64,000 nt of DNA from Siphonodentalium dalli (GCA_032622095.1 CP136066.1:189260716-189324715), one strand, 5' to 3'. Counted from the stretch's first letter, positions 9,574-24,500 are shown. Notes: generated by a model not told the origin, from the sequence alone. Program-made: numbers and translations.

Positions 9574-12500
9574 CTGTGTAGAAAGGATAGAGAAATTATT
9601 TTGAGCGGAGACGGAAATAGATTGAGTAATCAAATTTAAAACAATAAATAATGACCAATTTTATATAGCGATTAACCAATTACTTGCTCTAACACGCTTG
9701 GTACAATATCATCCCAGTCATTTGTACAAGCCAACCAATGAACTGGCTGCAGCCATTGCAGGCGCTTCTCTAGTTTTATCAGAACATGCTCTGATACTCA
9801 TCAGTATGACAAGCTGACTGGTACTCTTTTAACGCATGAGTGATGCGATGCCGACACAGTACGAGCGACCTTGCTCATGGGTCACAACTTGGCACAGGTT
9901 TTGAAACAGCAAGCAATCTGACCAATTGCATGTCGCTCAAAGTGGCCATGCCACTGCTATGTGGAGAGTCAATGACCGGCAACGCGCTGCAAACTCATGT
10001 CGATGTGTTTACAGCGAATACAAGTCCAACACGCTAACCACTGGACCACAGTAACTGTATCACTTAGTTTTAACCCTTCCATAACTGGAGCTTCCTGAAA
10101 TTTTGCGAAAACCCTGTGTCAATGCATTCTCTTATATATGGGAGTCTCCCACAGGGAGCCTCACATATATAAGAGAATGTACTGGCCTAACAATATCTAC
10201 CTCGACTTTGTAAGCTGGTGCATTATTTTCTCTTATATATGCGAGGCTCGCAAATATAAGAGAAAGCACTGCACAGGGTCTATAATGCTCCCATAGGTAG
10301 CCTCACGTATATAAGAGAAAGCACTGTACAGGGTCTATAATGCTCCCATAGGTAGCCTCACATATATAAGAGAAAGCACTGCACAGGGTCTATAATGCTC
10401 CCATAGGTAGCCTCACATATATAAGAGAATGTGCTGGCTTACATGGTCAAGGTAAATATTGTTAGGCCAATGCATTCTTTTATATATGTGAGGCTCCCTA
10501 TGGGATACTCAAATATATAAGAGAATGCATTGGCACAGGGCTTTCTCAAAATTTCAGGAAGCTCCAGGCATGGAATGGTTAATATGACGTTTTGAAGATC
10601 AGATCTCGACTTACAAAAAAGAGAGTTTAAACACAAAATTCTCAACTGACCGTCTTTGAAGCGTCGATATCTTCTTATCCCAAAAGAGGTAAATAGTAAT
10701 GAGCATTCTCAATTATGATGTTTTGTACTCATTTTCAACGTATTACTAATGGATCCTTTTGTGGAGTTGTGCAATGCCTGTGTATAAGAATGACAGTGAC
10801 TGCAAATATATTTCATTTTTCATTTGCAAGGTAAGCAGAAAATTGCTCTGAAAGTTTTGAAGAATCTTTAAAATATTTCAAACAACTGCACACCCCAAAA
10901 GATCTCATCTCTGAAATATACCCAGCCTGAATGACAATACTTAAATTCAGCACCATTGTCATTCAAAAGAGCATCAGTAAAACTATACAAATTACACAAG
11001 AGTTGGAAGCAAACAAAGACCGACATTGGTGTTGCGACAACTGATATTAGAATACACCCACCTTAAGATTTTTTAGCAAATCTTTCTCTCTAGGAAGTAA
11101 GCTTTTGTCATGAAGGAAGCTGGCTATTGATGTTTTTGTCGCTTTCCCTCTCTTCGTACTTCCAGGCAGCAGTTTTATTTTGTACCTATAATAAGACATA
11201 GATCGAAGCATAGTAAGTTTCAGTCTTACTAATGTTGATTCAAATATAGCTTATGGTATTAGAGATAGCATATCTCTTCCCAGCAAGTATCATGTAGTTT
11301 CCAGGGTATAAAATAATAGATATGAATCAAGGACACCTGTCCGGAAAAGCCTGTCAATTAATATCAATTATATTTAGAATTTCTTATGATATTCATGGGA
11401 CATATTTAGATGCTATTTTTAGAATAGAAATCAGTGCGAAAACGTTAGCAGCATACCAAGAAGGAGAACTATCTCTTGTTAGTAGCCTCAATCGCGGCAA
11501 ACTGCAGACCAGCCAAGAGATTTACCGCAAATTACGATTGTAAGAAACCAATCTATAATGCCTTTGTTGACAAATAATATAGCCCATCTTCAGTTTTATC
11601 GGTATTTTATTCACAAAATAGCTATTTCTAGTCTTGAAATTGGGATTTATAAAAATTATACTGTTGAAATGTAGCCCGGAGAGATAACCAAGCCTGAATT
11701 TAATGTGTCTGATATTTGAAGAATGAGGTCCCCAGAGGGTGAATTTAGTGATGCACAGTGGACTGGCATCACCAAATTCACCCTCGGGGGACCTCATTCT
11801 GCTGAGGCCTCAACTGCTTATGGAGACCTAGGATCAGATTGAAGTTGGTGATGTTCACCCTTTAGTCACCTCGATTATGCATTTTATCTTCTGCAAATTA
11901 TGGGATATAGAAACTGAAAGGATAAAAGTAACTAAAACAATATCTTAATTTGAGACTATAGATACTTCCCAGAAGATGAGGCCCAAGTAGAATGAGGTCC
12001 ACAGAAGGTGAATTTATTTATGCTAAGCCACCATGTGGGGTAGCATCACTAAATTCGCCCTCTGGGGACCTCATTCTGCAAATGACAGACACACTATTTC
12101 AAGGCTGGTCTCCGAGATATCCTTACGAATTGTAAGAAGAACTACATACAGTAATGCCCTAATTAATCAACTCCATAACCACAGCGCAATTATGGGTAAT
12201 TTTTCAGGATTTAGTCAGAAATATGGCTTGTTGCCATTCATTGGAAAGCTCTCAGTCATTCATCGGAAAGCTCTCAGTAACTCTCACTGAGTGCTTTCCG
12301 ATGAATGGCAACAAGCCATATTTCCGAATAAATCCTGAAAAATTACCCATAATTCTGCTGTGGTTATGGAGTCGATTAATTAAGGCATTACTGTATGTAA
12401 CAGAAGGAACAAAATTACCTATCAGTATCATGACGAGGCAAGGAAAATCTCCATCATTATATATTGACCACTGTCATAAATTATGTCCAATCATCATAAT

Positions 12501-15500
12501 GGGAGTCTTAGTAATGAAATATCCAATGAAAATTTGAACCATCAGACAACTCACATGTGTATGGACTAGTATTACTTCACTTTTAATAATGGACGTCAAT
12601 CATGTCATAACTATAAAATCCCCCATGAAAAATCTTACACACCAGGAAACTCACATGTGTGTGGGCTAAATTTACTTCTTTTAATGGATTTCATAATGAT
12701 GAAATACCCCATGGAAAATTTGACCCACAAGAAAACTCACATGAGCATGGACTAGATTTACTTTCCAAATGGGTCACATAACTAGTTAATATCCCATGAA
12801 TAATCTTACACACCAGGGAACTCAAATGCGAGTGGGCTAGATTTACTTTTTATGATGGATGGTATTAACTTACTTGTAGTTAAGTAGAGTGCTGTAAGGG
12901 GCACAGACTGCGACTGCGTAGAGTAACTCATCTTCTTCATGCGGACAACCCGTCAAACTATCCAGCACATGTGTGTCCTACAATGGAACAAAAGGAAAGT
13001 TGTGACCAAAACCATAGAAAATAAAAGGCCGGAAAACTGAATACAGGCAATATATCCATGTAATTAATTTTACTCATCACAATATAGGAGACATCATCTT
13101 CGAGTTTTTATCAGTCGGCGATATGCATGACTGATTATTATTTCGCATCCTGTTGTATTTATAACGATTCTCACAAACATTTACTACCCCACGAATTCAC
13201 TCCATATTTGGAAACGGTTAATTACATCATGTTGGGAATGTCGCGTCATCGTAGAAATGAAGCATCGAGAGACGTACATCTGATAGGAGTTTCGTCGGCT
13301 TTTAACCCTTTACCCAACAAACCGGCCAAAAACAGCCAAATAAAGCTGCAACAGCCTAAATTATCTTGGGTCTGTCTCAATAAAACCATACAAATATGGA
13401 TATCATTGGAACCGGCTCATTGACCACATTGTGATGGTTACAGTTATGCCATGTGCCAATGCATTCTCTTATATATGCGAGTCGACCTATGGTCGACTCG
13501 CATATATAAGAGAGTGCATTGGCACAGGGCCGTTCTGTTGGGTAAAGGGTTAACCCTTTCAGTGCCAAGTCCAATTTTTGTATCAACCCATATTTCCTTG
13601 GTCATTTTTCAAATTTATTGATTATAATAATGTGATACAAAAATCGGACTTGGCACTGAAAGGGTTAAAAGAGACTGATAAAGATGCAACACTCTTTTTT
13701 GCCACATGACTTTCTTTAACCAAAACAATTTACAGTTCCAACAGGTCAGTTGATGAAGTCTCTCTGGGCTGGAATCAGTGTTGCATAAATCCACAAGTTA
13801 CATGTAATTATCTGCCAAATTGTCTGCAAAAGGGACTTTGTTGATCATTAGAATGTTGAATTTACTGAGAATACCTCATTGCAGGCAGATAACTAGAGGT
13901 CACCCTGAACATCCATATGAAGTTTGGTGACGATTGGATGGGGGATGTGGACTGTAGGTGTGCCAAAGGATTTAGTGATGCAAAGAGTAAAATCCAAGAT
14001 GGCTGCCATCCCAAACATGCCTGATAAATTTCAAAACATTTCACCAATAATTGTGGGCTGCATGGTGTGCTGATGGATTCAAATATGAAATCCAATTTGG
14101 CTGCTGGAGGCCATGTTTTTTAACAGAATTCGGAAAAAATGGTAAGCTACCCGAAGATCCATATGTAGTTTGGAGACATTTGGATGAGAGAGGTGTTCTG
14201 TGTGGTGTGCTAAAGGATTTAGTCATACAAAGAGTAAAATATAAGATGGCTGCTAGCAGCCTTGTTTTTTAACAGATTTGGAAAAAATGGTAATCTCCCA
14301 TCCAGAGGTCACCTCGGGGATCAACGTGAAGTTTGGTGACGATTGGATAAGGGATGTGGCCTGTAGAGTGTGCAAAAGATTTAGTGATGCAAATAGTAAA
14401 ATCCAAGATGGCTGCCAGTGACCATGTTTTTAATCGAAAATTTATTCACATTCAATAGGTCCCATCTGGAAGTGATCTAATAAATGACTGAAAATTTTCA
14501 AAGCATTTCGCAAATACTTGTGGGCTGCAGAGTGTGCGTGTGCGTGGGCTGCAGGGTGTGCATGGGCTGCAGGGTGTGCATACCCTGTATTTGAACTTAC
14601 GTCTGCCAGTTGCTGTGTTTCTTGTTCCTCTCGATCATCATCTTGTGTGGCCTAAAATGTGAAAAAAAATGTGTATTTTATTCAGGACTATGAATTTAGT
14701 TTTGCTTTCCAATGAACCTTCATGCCAGTTGTTTGAGCTAAAAATATGTACTTGGGTACTAAAATAACATTGTATCAAGATTGACCAGTAGTTAACAGAC
14801 ATGTCTCGTTTTGAACACCAAGAGGTATCACAAAACATCTGCGTGAATATTTCTAAATGGACTTTGCGATAGCGCTGACAAATGTGTTTTGTTTCTTATT
14901 TTGATTTATTAGAAATTAGAATGAAGAGAAATCGGTGCTTGAGTTCGAAATATATTGATAGTTGATATAATACAATACACGTTTTATGAAGAGTCGCCAA
15001 TTTTGTTCCGCTTCCGATTCCAGAACTAAAATTAATCTAAGTTCGGGCCTAGTCTGAAGTCCTATTTTTTTACGACTTCATTACATCTTTCTGGGACATA
15101 TAGTGTTAGTATAAAGATATTTCAGGTACGGTATTATCGATATATTTTGATACCAGGACAAATTCAAAGCGAATATTATTATTGTATTTTGGAGCACAAA
15201 ATTGCCATGTGGTTTTAAGCTTACCTCAGGATTTTGTGGTGAAGGAACTGACTGAGAAGTTGATGGACCATCTGAAATAAGATATGATCAAATACAAATT
15301 AGCTAATTACATTTTACTTGCCATACTTATGATTTGAACACAGGCAAATTCTCCACGACCATTTAACCTTTGTCCTGGGTCTCTGGGGCCATGTGGTTTG
15401 AAGGGGTTTAGGGGAGGGGTGGATGGCTCAGTAGGTACGGTTAAGGTGCCAACATAAACCATCCACAAATGGCAAAGCTGGTTCAAATCCCGATAAACCT

Positions 15501-18500
15501 GGATTTGTAATCAAAACAAAGTGAATATAACCTGATTGATGTACATGAGGTCCGCAGAAGGTGAATTTAGTGATGCTATCCCGCAAGGTGGGCTAACATC
15601 ACTAAATGCACCCTCTGGAAACCTCATTCTGCTTAGGCCTTAACTGCTATGGAGACCTAGGATCACATTGAAGTTCCCCAGTTGAAGTTGGTGATGTTCA
15701 CACATTAGTCACCTCGATTATGCATTTTATCTTATGATAATTAGGGGATATAGAAACTGAACAGAAGGGAAAAGGTAACTAAAAACAACGTTAATTTTTG
15801 AGACTATAGATACTTCCCAGAAGATGAGGCCTAAGCAGAATGAGGTGAGAGTTAATTTGGTGATACTAGCCTGCTGTGTGGTATAGCATCACAAAATTCA
15901 CCCTCTGGGTACCTCTTGCAAAAACTGAATACCAATATAAAACCTAATTAAGGGAAAGAAAGCCTTGAAGCATAATAGTGTATCTAAATTTATACATAAA
16001 TCAGATTAATGGAGGCAAGGACTCAGTATGAGAGTTCATTGCTTCAGTGAGAGTGAACAAATTTTTATTTTAGGGTATTTTCTCAGAACATGGACAAGCC
16101 TTGAAATAGCGTGTCTGTCATTTGCAGAATGAGGTCCCCAATTTAGTGATGCTACCCCACATAGCAGGCTAGCATCACCAAATTCACCCTCTGGGGACCT
16201 CATTCTGCTTACAACTCAGCAGAATGAGGTTCCCAGAGGGTGAATTTGGTGATGCGGGGTAGGATCACTAAATTCACCCTCTGGGGACCTCATTCTGCAA
16301 ATGACAGGCACACTATTTCAAGGCTTGAACAAGGAGTGCTTGACTGTGTGTGATACAAGCCTGCATATAGTGTGACTGACATAGGATCAGATTGAAGTTC
16401 CCCAGTTTAAGTTGGTGATGTTCACCCATTAGTCATCTCAATATATTTTCTGCAAATTAGAGCATCTAGAAACGGAACAGAAGGGAAAAAGTATCTGAAA
16501 ACAATGTTAATTTGAGACTATAGATACTTCCGAGAAGATGAGGCCTAAGCAGAATGAGGTCCTCAGAAGGTGAACTTGGTGATGCTAGCCCGCTGTGCGG
16601 GATAGCATCACTAAATTCACCCTCTGGGGACCTCATTCTGGAAATATCAGACACACTATATCCAGGCTTGGTGTAATGGTGCATCGAATCCAATCTAATG
16701 TATAACGCATTCTTCAAATAAATCAACTGCATACCTTCGATTGATATGTGTCAGCTGTTCATACCTTCGATTGATATGTGTGTCAGCTGTTCATACCTTC
16801 GATTGATATGTGTCATACCTTCGATTGATATGTGTGTCAGCTGTTCATACCTTCGATTGATATGTGTCATACCTTCGATTGATATGTGTCATACCTTCGA
16901 TTGATATGTGTCATACCTTGGATTGATATGTGTGTCAGCTGTTCATATCTTCGATTGATATGTGTCATACCTTCGATTGATATGTGTGTCAGCTGTTCAT
17001 ACCTTCGATTGATATGTGTCATACCTTCGATTGATATGTGTCATACCTTCGATTGATGTGTGTCATACCTTTGATTGATATGTGTCATACCTTCGATTGA
17101 TATGTGTCATACCTTCGATTGATGTGTGTCATACCTTTGATTGATATGTGTCATACCTTCGATTGATATGTGTCATACCTTCGATTGATATGTGTCATAC
17201 CTTTGATTGATATGTGTCATACCTTCGATTGATATGTGTCATACCTTCGATTGATATGTGTCATACCTTCGATTGATATGTGTCATACCTTCGATTGATA
17301 TGTGTCATACCTTTGATTGATATGTGTCATACCTTCGATTGATATGTGTCATACCTTCGATTGATATGTGTCATACCTTTGATTGATATGTGTCATACCT
17401 TCGATTGATGTGTGTCAGCTGTTCATACCTTCGATTGATATGTGTCATACCTTCGATTGATATGTGTCATACCTTCGATTGATATGTGTCATACCTTTGA
17501 TTGATATGTGTCATACCTTCGATTGATGTGTGTCAGCTGTTCATACCTTCGATTGATATGTGTCATACCTTCGATTGATATGTGTCATACCTTTGATTGA
17601 TATGTGTCATACCTTCGATTGATATGTGTCATACCTTCGATTGTTATGTGTCATACCTTCGATTGATATGTTTCATACCTTCGATTGATATGTGTGTCAG
17701 CTGTTCATACCTTCGATTGATATGTGTCATACCTTCGATTGATATGTGTCATACCTTCGATTGATGTGTGTCAGCTGTTCATACCTTCGATTGATATGTG
17801 TCATACCTTTGATTGATATGTGTCATACCTTCGATTGATATGTGTGTCAGCTGTTCCAGCACATTTGCAGGCCTCTTGTTTTTCTTCTGATTTTGTTGTG
17901 GAAAAATCTTTGACTTCTTTTTCTTATCTTCCTTTTGTGGACCAGATGACTGTAAGAAATAGATATTTATAATATGAAACTGTTTTTTGAACTTATTATG
18001 TGAACATTTGCAACCAATGAATAAGTATCCTTCTCCACTTGTATTATATGTTCGTTTAGCTGTTGTATGCGTATATTTCCTGAAACATCCATCCAGATGA
18101 ATAACAGACCATTCCATTGTATACTTTTATTTATTACATGATCCTACCCATATTCCATTCATTAAACCCATTCTATAAATTGTGATAACAGGAAATAGTG
18201 CTAGGTGTACCAAAATGTATTATTGTTTGACTTCCGGTTTGTTGTCTATTTACATTCTATAGGCTACATTTCAAAATACTATGGCTTCAATTAAATTTAT
18301 GCCATTAAATACGTCACAGTCTTTATTTATATGGGCCTATTTCTTTACGTGAACAAACAGCACATAGTTATGTGATATGTCATCTCAGGCCTAACTAATG
18401 TTAGTTTCACATCCCATTTGTTGATTTAAGTATGTTTTATCAAGGTTTCGGATCAAGTTATAAATACAATCTACAACTTGTCCCCAGTTTATAGCGGAAT

Positions 18501-21500
18501 TTACTAAACTAGTCCAGTAAATTAGGTCTGGTTCTTGCCAAAAGCCCAGTCCAGACCTAATTTACTGGACTTGTTTTGTAGATTCTGCTATAAACTGGGG
18601 ATGAGTTAACTGAGTGGGTGAATTCATTTAGTAGAGAAAGGGTTAATTTTATGTTTGAAGATTATGAATCACTTCCAGAAAAATTGAGGAAGTAAATGTG
18701 ACAATGATAACATACAGCTAGAATTTCCATCTTCAGTCGTCTTTCTTCCTCATCCTGGTCTTTGTACTTCTCTTTCATCTTCTTGAGTTTGGTCTGAAAC
18801 AGAAAATAATTTAATTACGTCATTAACAATTTAATCTTTAATGCTTCAGCTCCCGTCTTGAAAGGGTTCACCTTCTTCAAAATTCCTCTGGCCCAAAGCT
18901 TATGTATATATTGGCCACTCATGAACAATTTGCCAAAATAAATACAGTTTTTACTGTTCAAGCTATCAGTTTCAAAATATCAGAAATATCTTAATCACAA
19001 CATTCATAAGAAGTATCAGTGTTTCATGTAATTTGCATCATATTTTGTCGAGATAATTAAGTCCTTTATAGTGCTAAATTGAGTGATTTTTGTGGTTGTT
19101 CTATACAAGAGATGGGAACACACATCATGAGCAGTTTTATTTATTATCCTTTTAAACAATGATATAAATTCTTGTATAAAATAATATAAATGGTTTTATT
19201 TTGAAGAAAGTATATCATGATGGCAATAAAACATCAATGTAGCAAAGACTGAGAATCATTGATGAGTAGTTCCCTTAGGAGATGTTCACATAATAAGTGT
19301 CACTTGTTGAACTTATTATCTGAACATTTCCCTCCACTGAAAATGAATCCTTCTGCACTTTTATTATCTTTTCACCTCATTTTTCCTGAACACCCCTCCT
19401 TATGAATAATAAACCATTCCAATGTATATTTTTATAACAGAGTCGGCGAATCCATTTACTAAATAAAGTGATAAATATCTGCCAGTATAGGCATACTAAC
19501 CTTTTGGCGTCGCTTTATCTGATCCGGTTTTATTTCCTCCTGAAGAATCAAAACCAAAACATTAAACTAAACAGTAAATACTCCTCAAACCAAGCCTGCA
19601 AATAGTGTGTCTGTCATTTGCAGAATGAGGTCCCCAGAGGGTGAATTTAGTGATGCTACCCCACATAGCAGGCTAGCATCACCATATTCACCCTCTGGGA
19701 ACCTCATTCTACTGAGGTGTAAGCAGAATGAGGTCCCCAGAGGGTGAATTTGGTGATGCTAGCCCGCTATGCAGGGTAGCATCACTAAATTCACCCTCTG
19801 GGAACCTCATTCTGCAAATGACAGACACACTATTTCAAGGCTTGCCTCAAACTAGCCTCCTTTCAGGCTGACTTTTTCGTTTTATTTGGAGATGTGCTAT
19901 GTTTACAGAATACCATTTTGGCATGGAAACAACAATTTATTAGCTGATACAGCACAGCAAGAAAGGGACCAGCCTAAGTCTGAATTTAGTGTGTCTGAAA
20001 TTTTGCAGAGAGTGAACTAGTGAAGTTATCCTACAAAGCGGGCTACCATCACCAAATTCACCCTTTGGGGACCTCATTCTGCATAGGACAGACCTAGGAT
20101 CAGATTGAAGTTCCCCAGTTGAAGTTGGTGAAGTAACCTAGATTATGCATTTTATCTTCTGAAAATTAGGGAATATAGAAACTCAATAGAACAGTATAGC
20201 GTATATGCCCAGGAACTGTGTTGTGGAAGGAATAATTTTAATGGCCTTGCACTGTGTTTCTCCACAGATCTGAGGCAATTATATGGCAGTGTACGATAGA
20301 CTGAGAAGGGCAAAAGTAACTGAAAACAATGTTAGTTTGAGACTATAGATACTTCCCAGAAGATGAGGCCCAAGCAGAGTGAGGTCCCCAGAGGGTAAAT
20401 TCACCCTCTGGGAACTTCATTCTGCAAATGTCAGACACACTATTCAGGATTGGACCAGCCTAGAAGTTTCAACTAGGAAAAAAAAGGAATTCATTTCTCC
20501 CTATTCATTTGTTAGAGAGATGTGGACTCGCTATCAGGGAAAAGTTATAATGACTGGTTTGTTAACACCTCACATCAGAATTCTTATGGTCCAGTGTATA
20601 TGTGACCCGCCATATCAAATCCAGTCGTAAGTCGGGATTTTTATTACCCTGTGCCAATGTATTCTCTTATATATGCGAGGTCGCCTCGCATATATAAGAG
20701 AATGCATTGGCCTAACAATTTTTTACAATTTTAATAATTTTTTCTTGTATTCTTTAACAATTTTATAATTTCACCCATACAGAGCCCCAGACAAACATGA
20801 GCAGACAACACTCTTCTATATGCTTCTATATATGTGTGGGGCTCCCTGCAGGGTAATGGATGTTTTTTATTTTATGTCCTAAAAATTGTAAGAAACATTT
20901 ATTTTAAAAAAATGATAAAAAATTGTTAGGCCAATGCATTCTCTTATATATTTGCGAGGCGACCTATGGTCGACTCGCATATATAAGAGAATGCATTGGC
21001 ACAGGGTAAAAAAATCCCGACTTACGACTGAATTTGATATGGCGGGTCACATATGTTATATATATTAAGCCAATTTAGAATCTTAATACAATCAGTATAC
21101 AGACTTTCATTGATACACGTGGCTTCTTCCCTAACTGAAGATACTGGAGTATGGACTATTATCAACTGGAGTATGAGAACAAGGTTATTACTTTCTGGCT
21201 ACAAATGTGAGAGAACTGATAGATAATACATCTCCCATGTCTCTCTCTAGGCCGGAGCCTGCAGAAAGAATCATTTATTTTGTCTATAAATTACCTGTTT
21301 CTCTTTATGAGAATTGTTCTCCTTGCTGACAGTTCCAACAGTATTTTGTGTAGAACTGTCCTGTTCATGAGACTTAGTGATGTCCTGTTTGTTTGATTCA
21401 GTGTCTGATGTTGACTCCTGAGTAGACTTCATGATGTCTTGTTCATGCGACTCCGTGTCCGATGATGTTGACTCCTGAGTTGTCTTCATGCTGTCCTGTT

Positions 21501-24500
21501 TATGCGACTCTGTGTCCGATGTTGACTCCTGAGTATTCAGCCAGGAAACTTTATCTTCATCGTCGACTGTATTAGGTTTATGTTGCGACTTCTTGGCTTT
21601 TTTCATCTCTCTGGAATTCAGAGGTAGAAATATTTTATGAGGAATAATTTATGAACATATTATGATCGATTGTTATATATAACTAGAGGTGTGACTGTCC
21701 CAATGGGACTACGGATACCCCCCTGTTTTAAAAATACTAAGATGTTTCACATGTCAGTAAACATTTAGTTAAAATAATAAAATAACAGTTCCCATGGCAG
21801 GTGTACAACCATAACCCTAATCTTAAACCTATTGACCGAAAAATGTAGGAATAAAAGCTTGGACAAAATTATGCATGTTGCGAAAAAAATTCTAAGTAAA
21901 AAAAGGGGAATAACTCCACAAAACAAAGTCGGTCAGACATCATAATTGCAGGTGCACAGGTTCCCATGGTACTAAATATCAGCTCCAAGATTAAAAAACA
22001 TTGACCTAAAAATGTACGAATAAAAGCTCGGACAAAATTATACATGTTGCAAAAATTTTCTAAGTCGAAAAAGGGGAATAACTCCCTGTGCCTGTGCCAA
22101 GTTTCACGGATATTGATCGAAAAACGACTGAGAAAAACTCCGGACAAATTTGTGTCCACGGACGGACGGACGACGGACAAGCTGACTCCAGTATACCCCC
22201 CCCCCCCCCCTAACTTCGTTGCGGGGGGGGTATAATAATAATGGTTCTGTAAAGCCATCAACCAGTTACTCGCTCTAACATGCTTTTAAACATAACACTA
22301 TTCATAATACCCAAGTTATTTGTACAAGCGAATCTAGGAACCAGCTGCAGCCATTTGTATAGGTTCTGCTCTGTTATGATCAGCATATACTCTGATACTC
22401 AATAGTGTGAACAAGCTGACATCCTCTTTCTATACTAAATACTCAGTGGCATCTTTAAACCACATCATTAGACTCCTCATATAATGGATATGATTATATA
22501 TAAATTTGATGGTAATCGGCAACAAATTAATTTTTTATCAGTTTTGGTGCCACTCTCCCTGCCTAGCCCTGACTCGAATGGCAACACATTGGCATGTTTA
22601 TACAACATCATCAGAATCCTCATATCATTGAGATTATTATATATAAATTTGGTGGAAATCGGGGACAGATTTAAAAAAAAAAAATTGTTGCCACTGCCCC
22701 TTTTCTGCCCTTCACTCCGACAGAGTCACTCGACGATCACAATGAATCCAGTTTTTATTCAAGTTGAATGTGTGCTCTATACAGCTTGTTTAATTTTGAT
22801 GTTAGATGCACCATTATCATACAATAGGAGCCTAGTTTAGAAGAAACTTAAAAAAATATCAAATAATATGATTTGCTCACATCTCTGAAATTACCAGTAA
22901 GTAATAATATGCAGTGCATACATCAATGAATTAGACAACCTAGATACAGACCAATTGACTGTTCAGTGTAAATATTTCACAGTTCATGTATTACTGATCC
23001 ATAAACTGTGTGGCGTGTGCGGTATATGTAGAATAACATACCTTCTCTGTTTAGCTGACAGCTTGGCTCCACCACTCACAGACTGTGAATATATAATATA
23101 GGTGTGTTTAACCCTTTCAGTGCCAGGGATCTCATCAGCCCTAATTTACGGTCTGTAAAATCGGCCCAAAAAAAAGTTTTGTTTTTTTTTATAGATTTTT
23201 TTTGGGTATGCTTAAGCATGCTATAGCTAATTTAAAAACAAACTGGATAAAACCTTAGGGGCATGTTATAACTCAAAACTATCACCAAGTATTCATAGTA
23301 ATAATTTTGATGCCCATGAAAAACATAAGATTCCCTGGCACTAAACCTACAAAATAAGTCGGTTAAAAAATTGTAAAAAATAATATCAAATGATGAAAAA
23401 TTGTTAGGCCAATGCATTCTCTTATATATGCGAGGCGACCTATGGATATATAAGAGAATGCATTGGCACAGGGTATATGAGTTGATACAAAAATCGGACC
23501 TGGCACTCAAAGGGTTAAGGCTTGAGAGGATGTAGTCAAGGCTTACTGACATAATTTTAATCAGTTCATAGATGCAGACCAGGAATGAATGCATATAAAC
23601 AAAACATACTCCCAATCATCACAGGCCACATAGAGATAAAACATATTTTTCACATAGTCAGGCTACAATCCTCAGTATTATGTCATGAATTATTAGGTGA
23701 TTTACTCATAAATTAGACCACCGGAAGAGACAATTTATGAACATGGGCAACTATTTTAATTCAAAATGACATATATATGCCATTCTGAGTAATAATAAAA
23801 GACCAGCTTATAAGCCTTTCATGACGGGAGCTGCACTGGTGCAGGATATATCCTCCTGTATATGCGAGTCTCTCATAAGGAGCCTCGCATGTATTAGAGA
23901 ATGCACTGGCTTACCAGGTCAAGGTAAATATTTTTATGCCAATGTATTCTCTGATATATGTGGGGCTCCATATGGGAGACTCTCATATATAGGAGAATGT
24001 ATGGGCACAGGGTTTTCGCAAAATTTTAGGAAGCTCCAGTCATAGAAGGGTTAAACCGCACAGACTTCCATATATGTCATCATGAAATAAAAGCTTTCAC
24101 TTCTAAGCCAATAACAAATACGAAGTGGTGCCAAGTTGATATGTAGCATTATTTATCAATTATATCTATAAAATAAAATTTTATGTCATGACTATTTGAT
24201 CAAATTTAAGCAATAGCAACTTTGAACTATAATAGGTGAAATTAACTATAGAAGTTGAACTCAGGGTGCATAAGATGTGATTATTGAGTAAACCATGACA
24301 GTCAAGCCTTCAAATATAGTGTGTCTGTCATTTGCAGAATGAGGTCCCCAGAGGATGAATTCAGTGAAGCTATCACACTTCAGTTTCTATATCCCACAAC
24401 ATAAAATGGATAATCGAGGTGACTAAAGGGAGAACATCACCAACTTCAATGGGGGATTTCAATCTGACCCTATGTCTCCCATAGCAGTTGGGGCCTAAGC

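Noticed and set aside
16731-17855. CRISPR-like array
   Set aside because: Units are directly contiguous with no unique spacers, the DNA is clearly eukaryotic, and the unit derives from an exon border.
22197-22230. Long C and G runs as a sequencing artefact
   Set aside because: The C-run, taacttcgttg, G-run arrangement is the regular tail of the family H repeat; its exact length may still be unreliable.
23821-24045. Gene starting [13 protein letters not shown]
   Set aside because: Entirely contained in a family A MITE.
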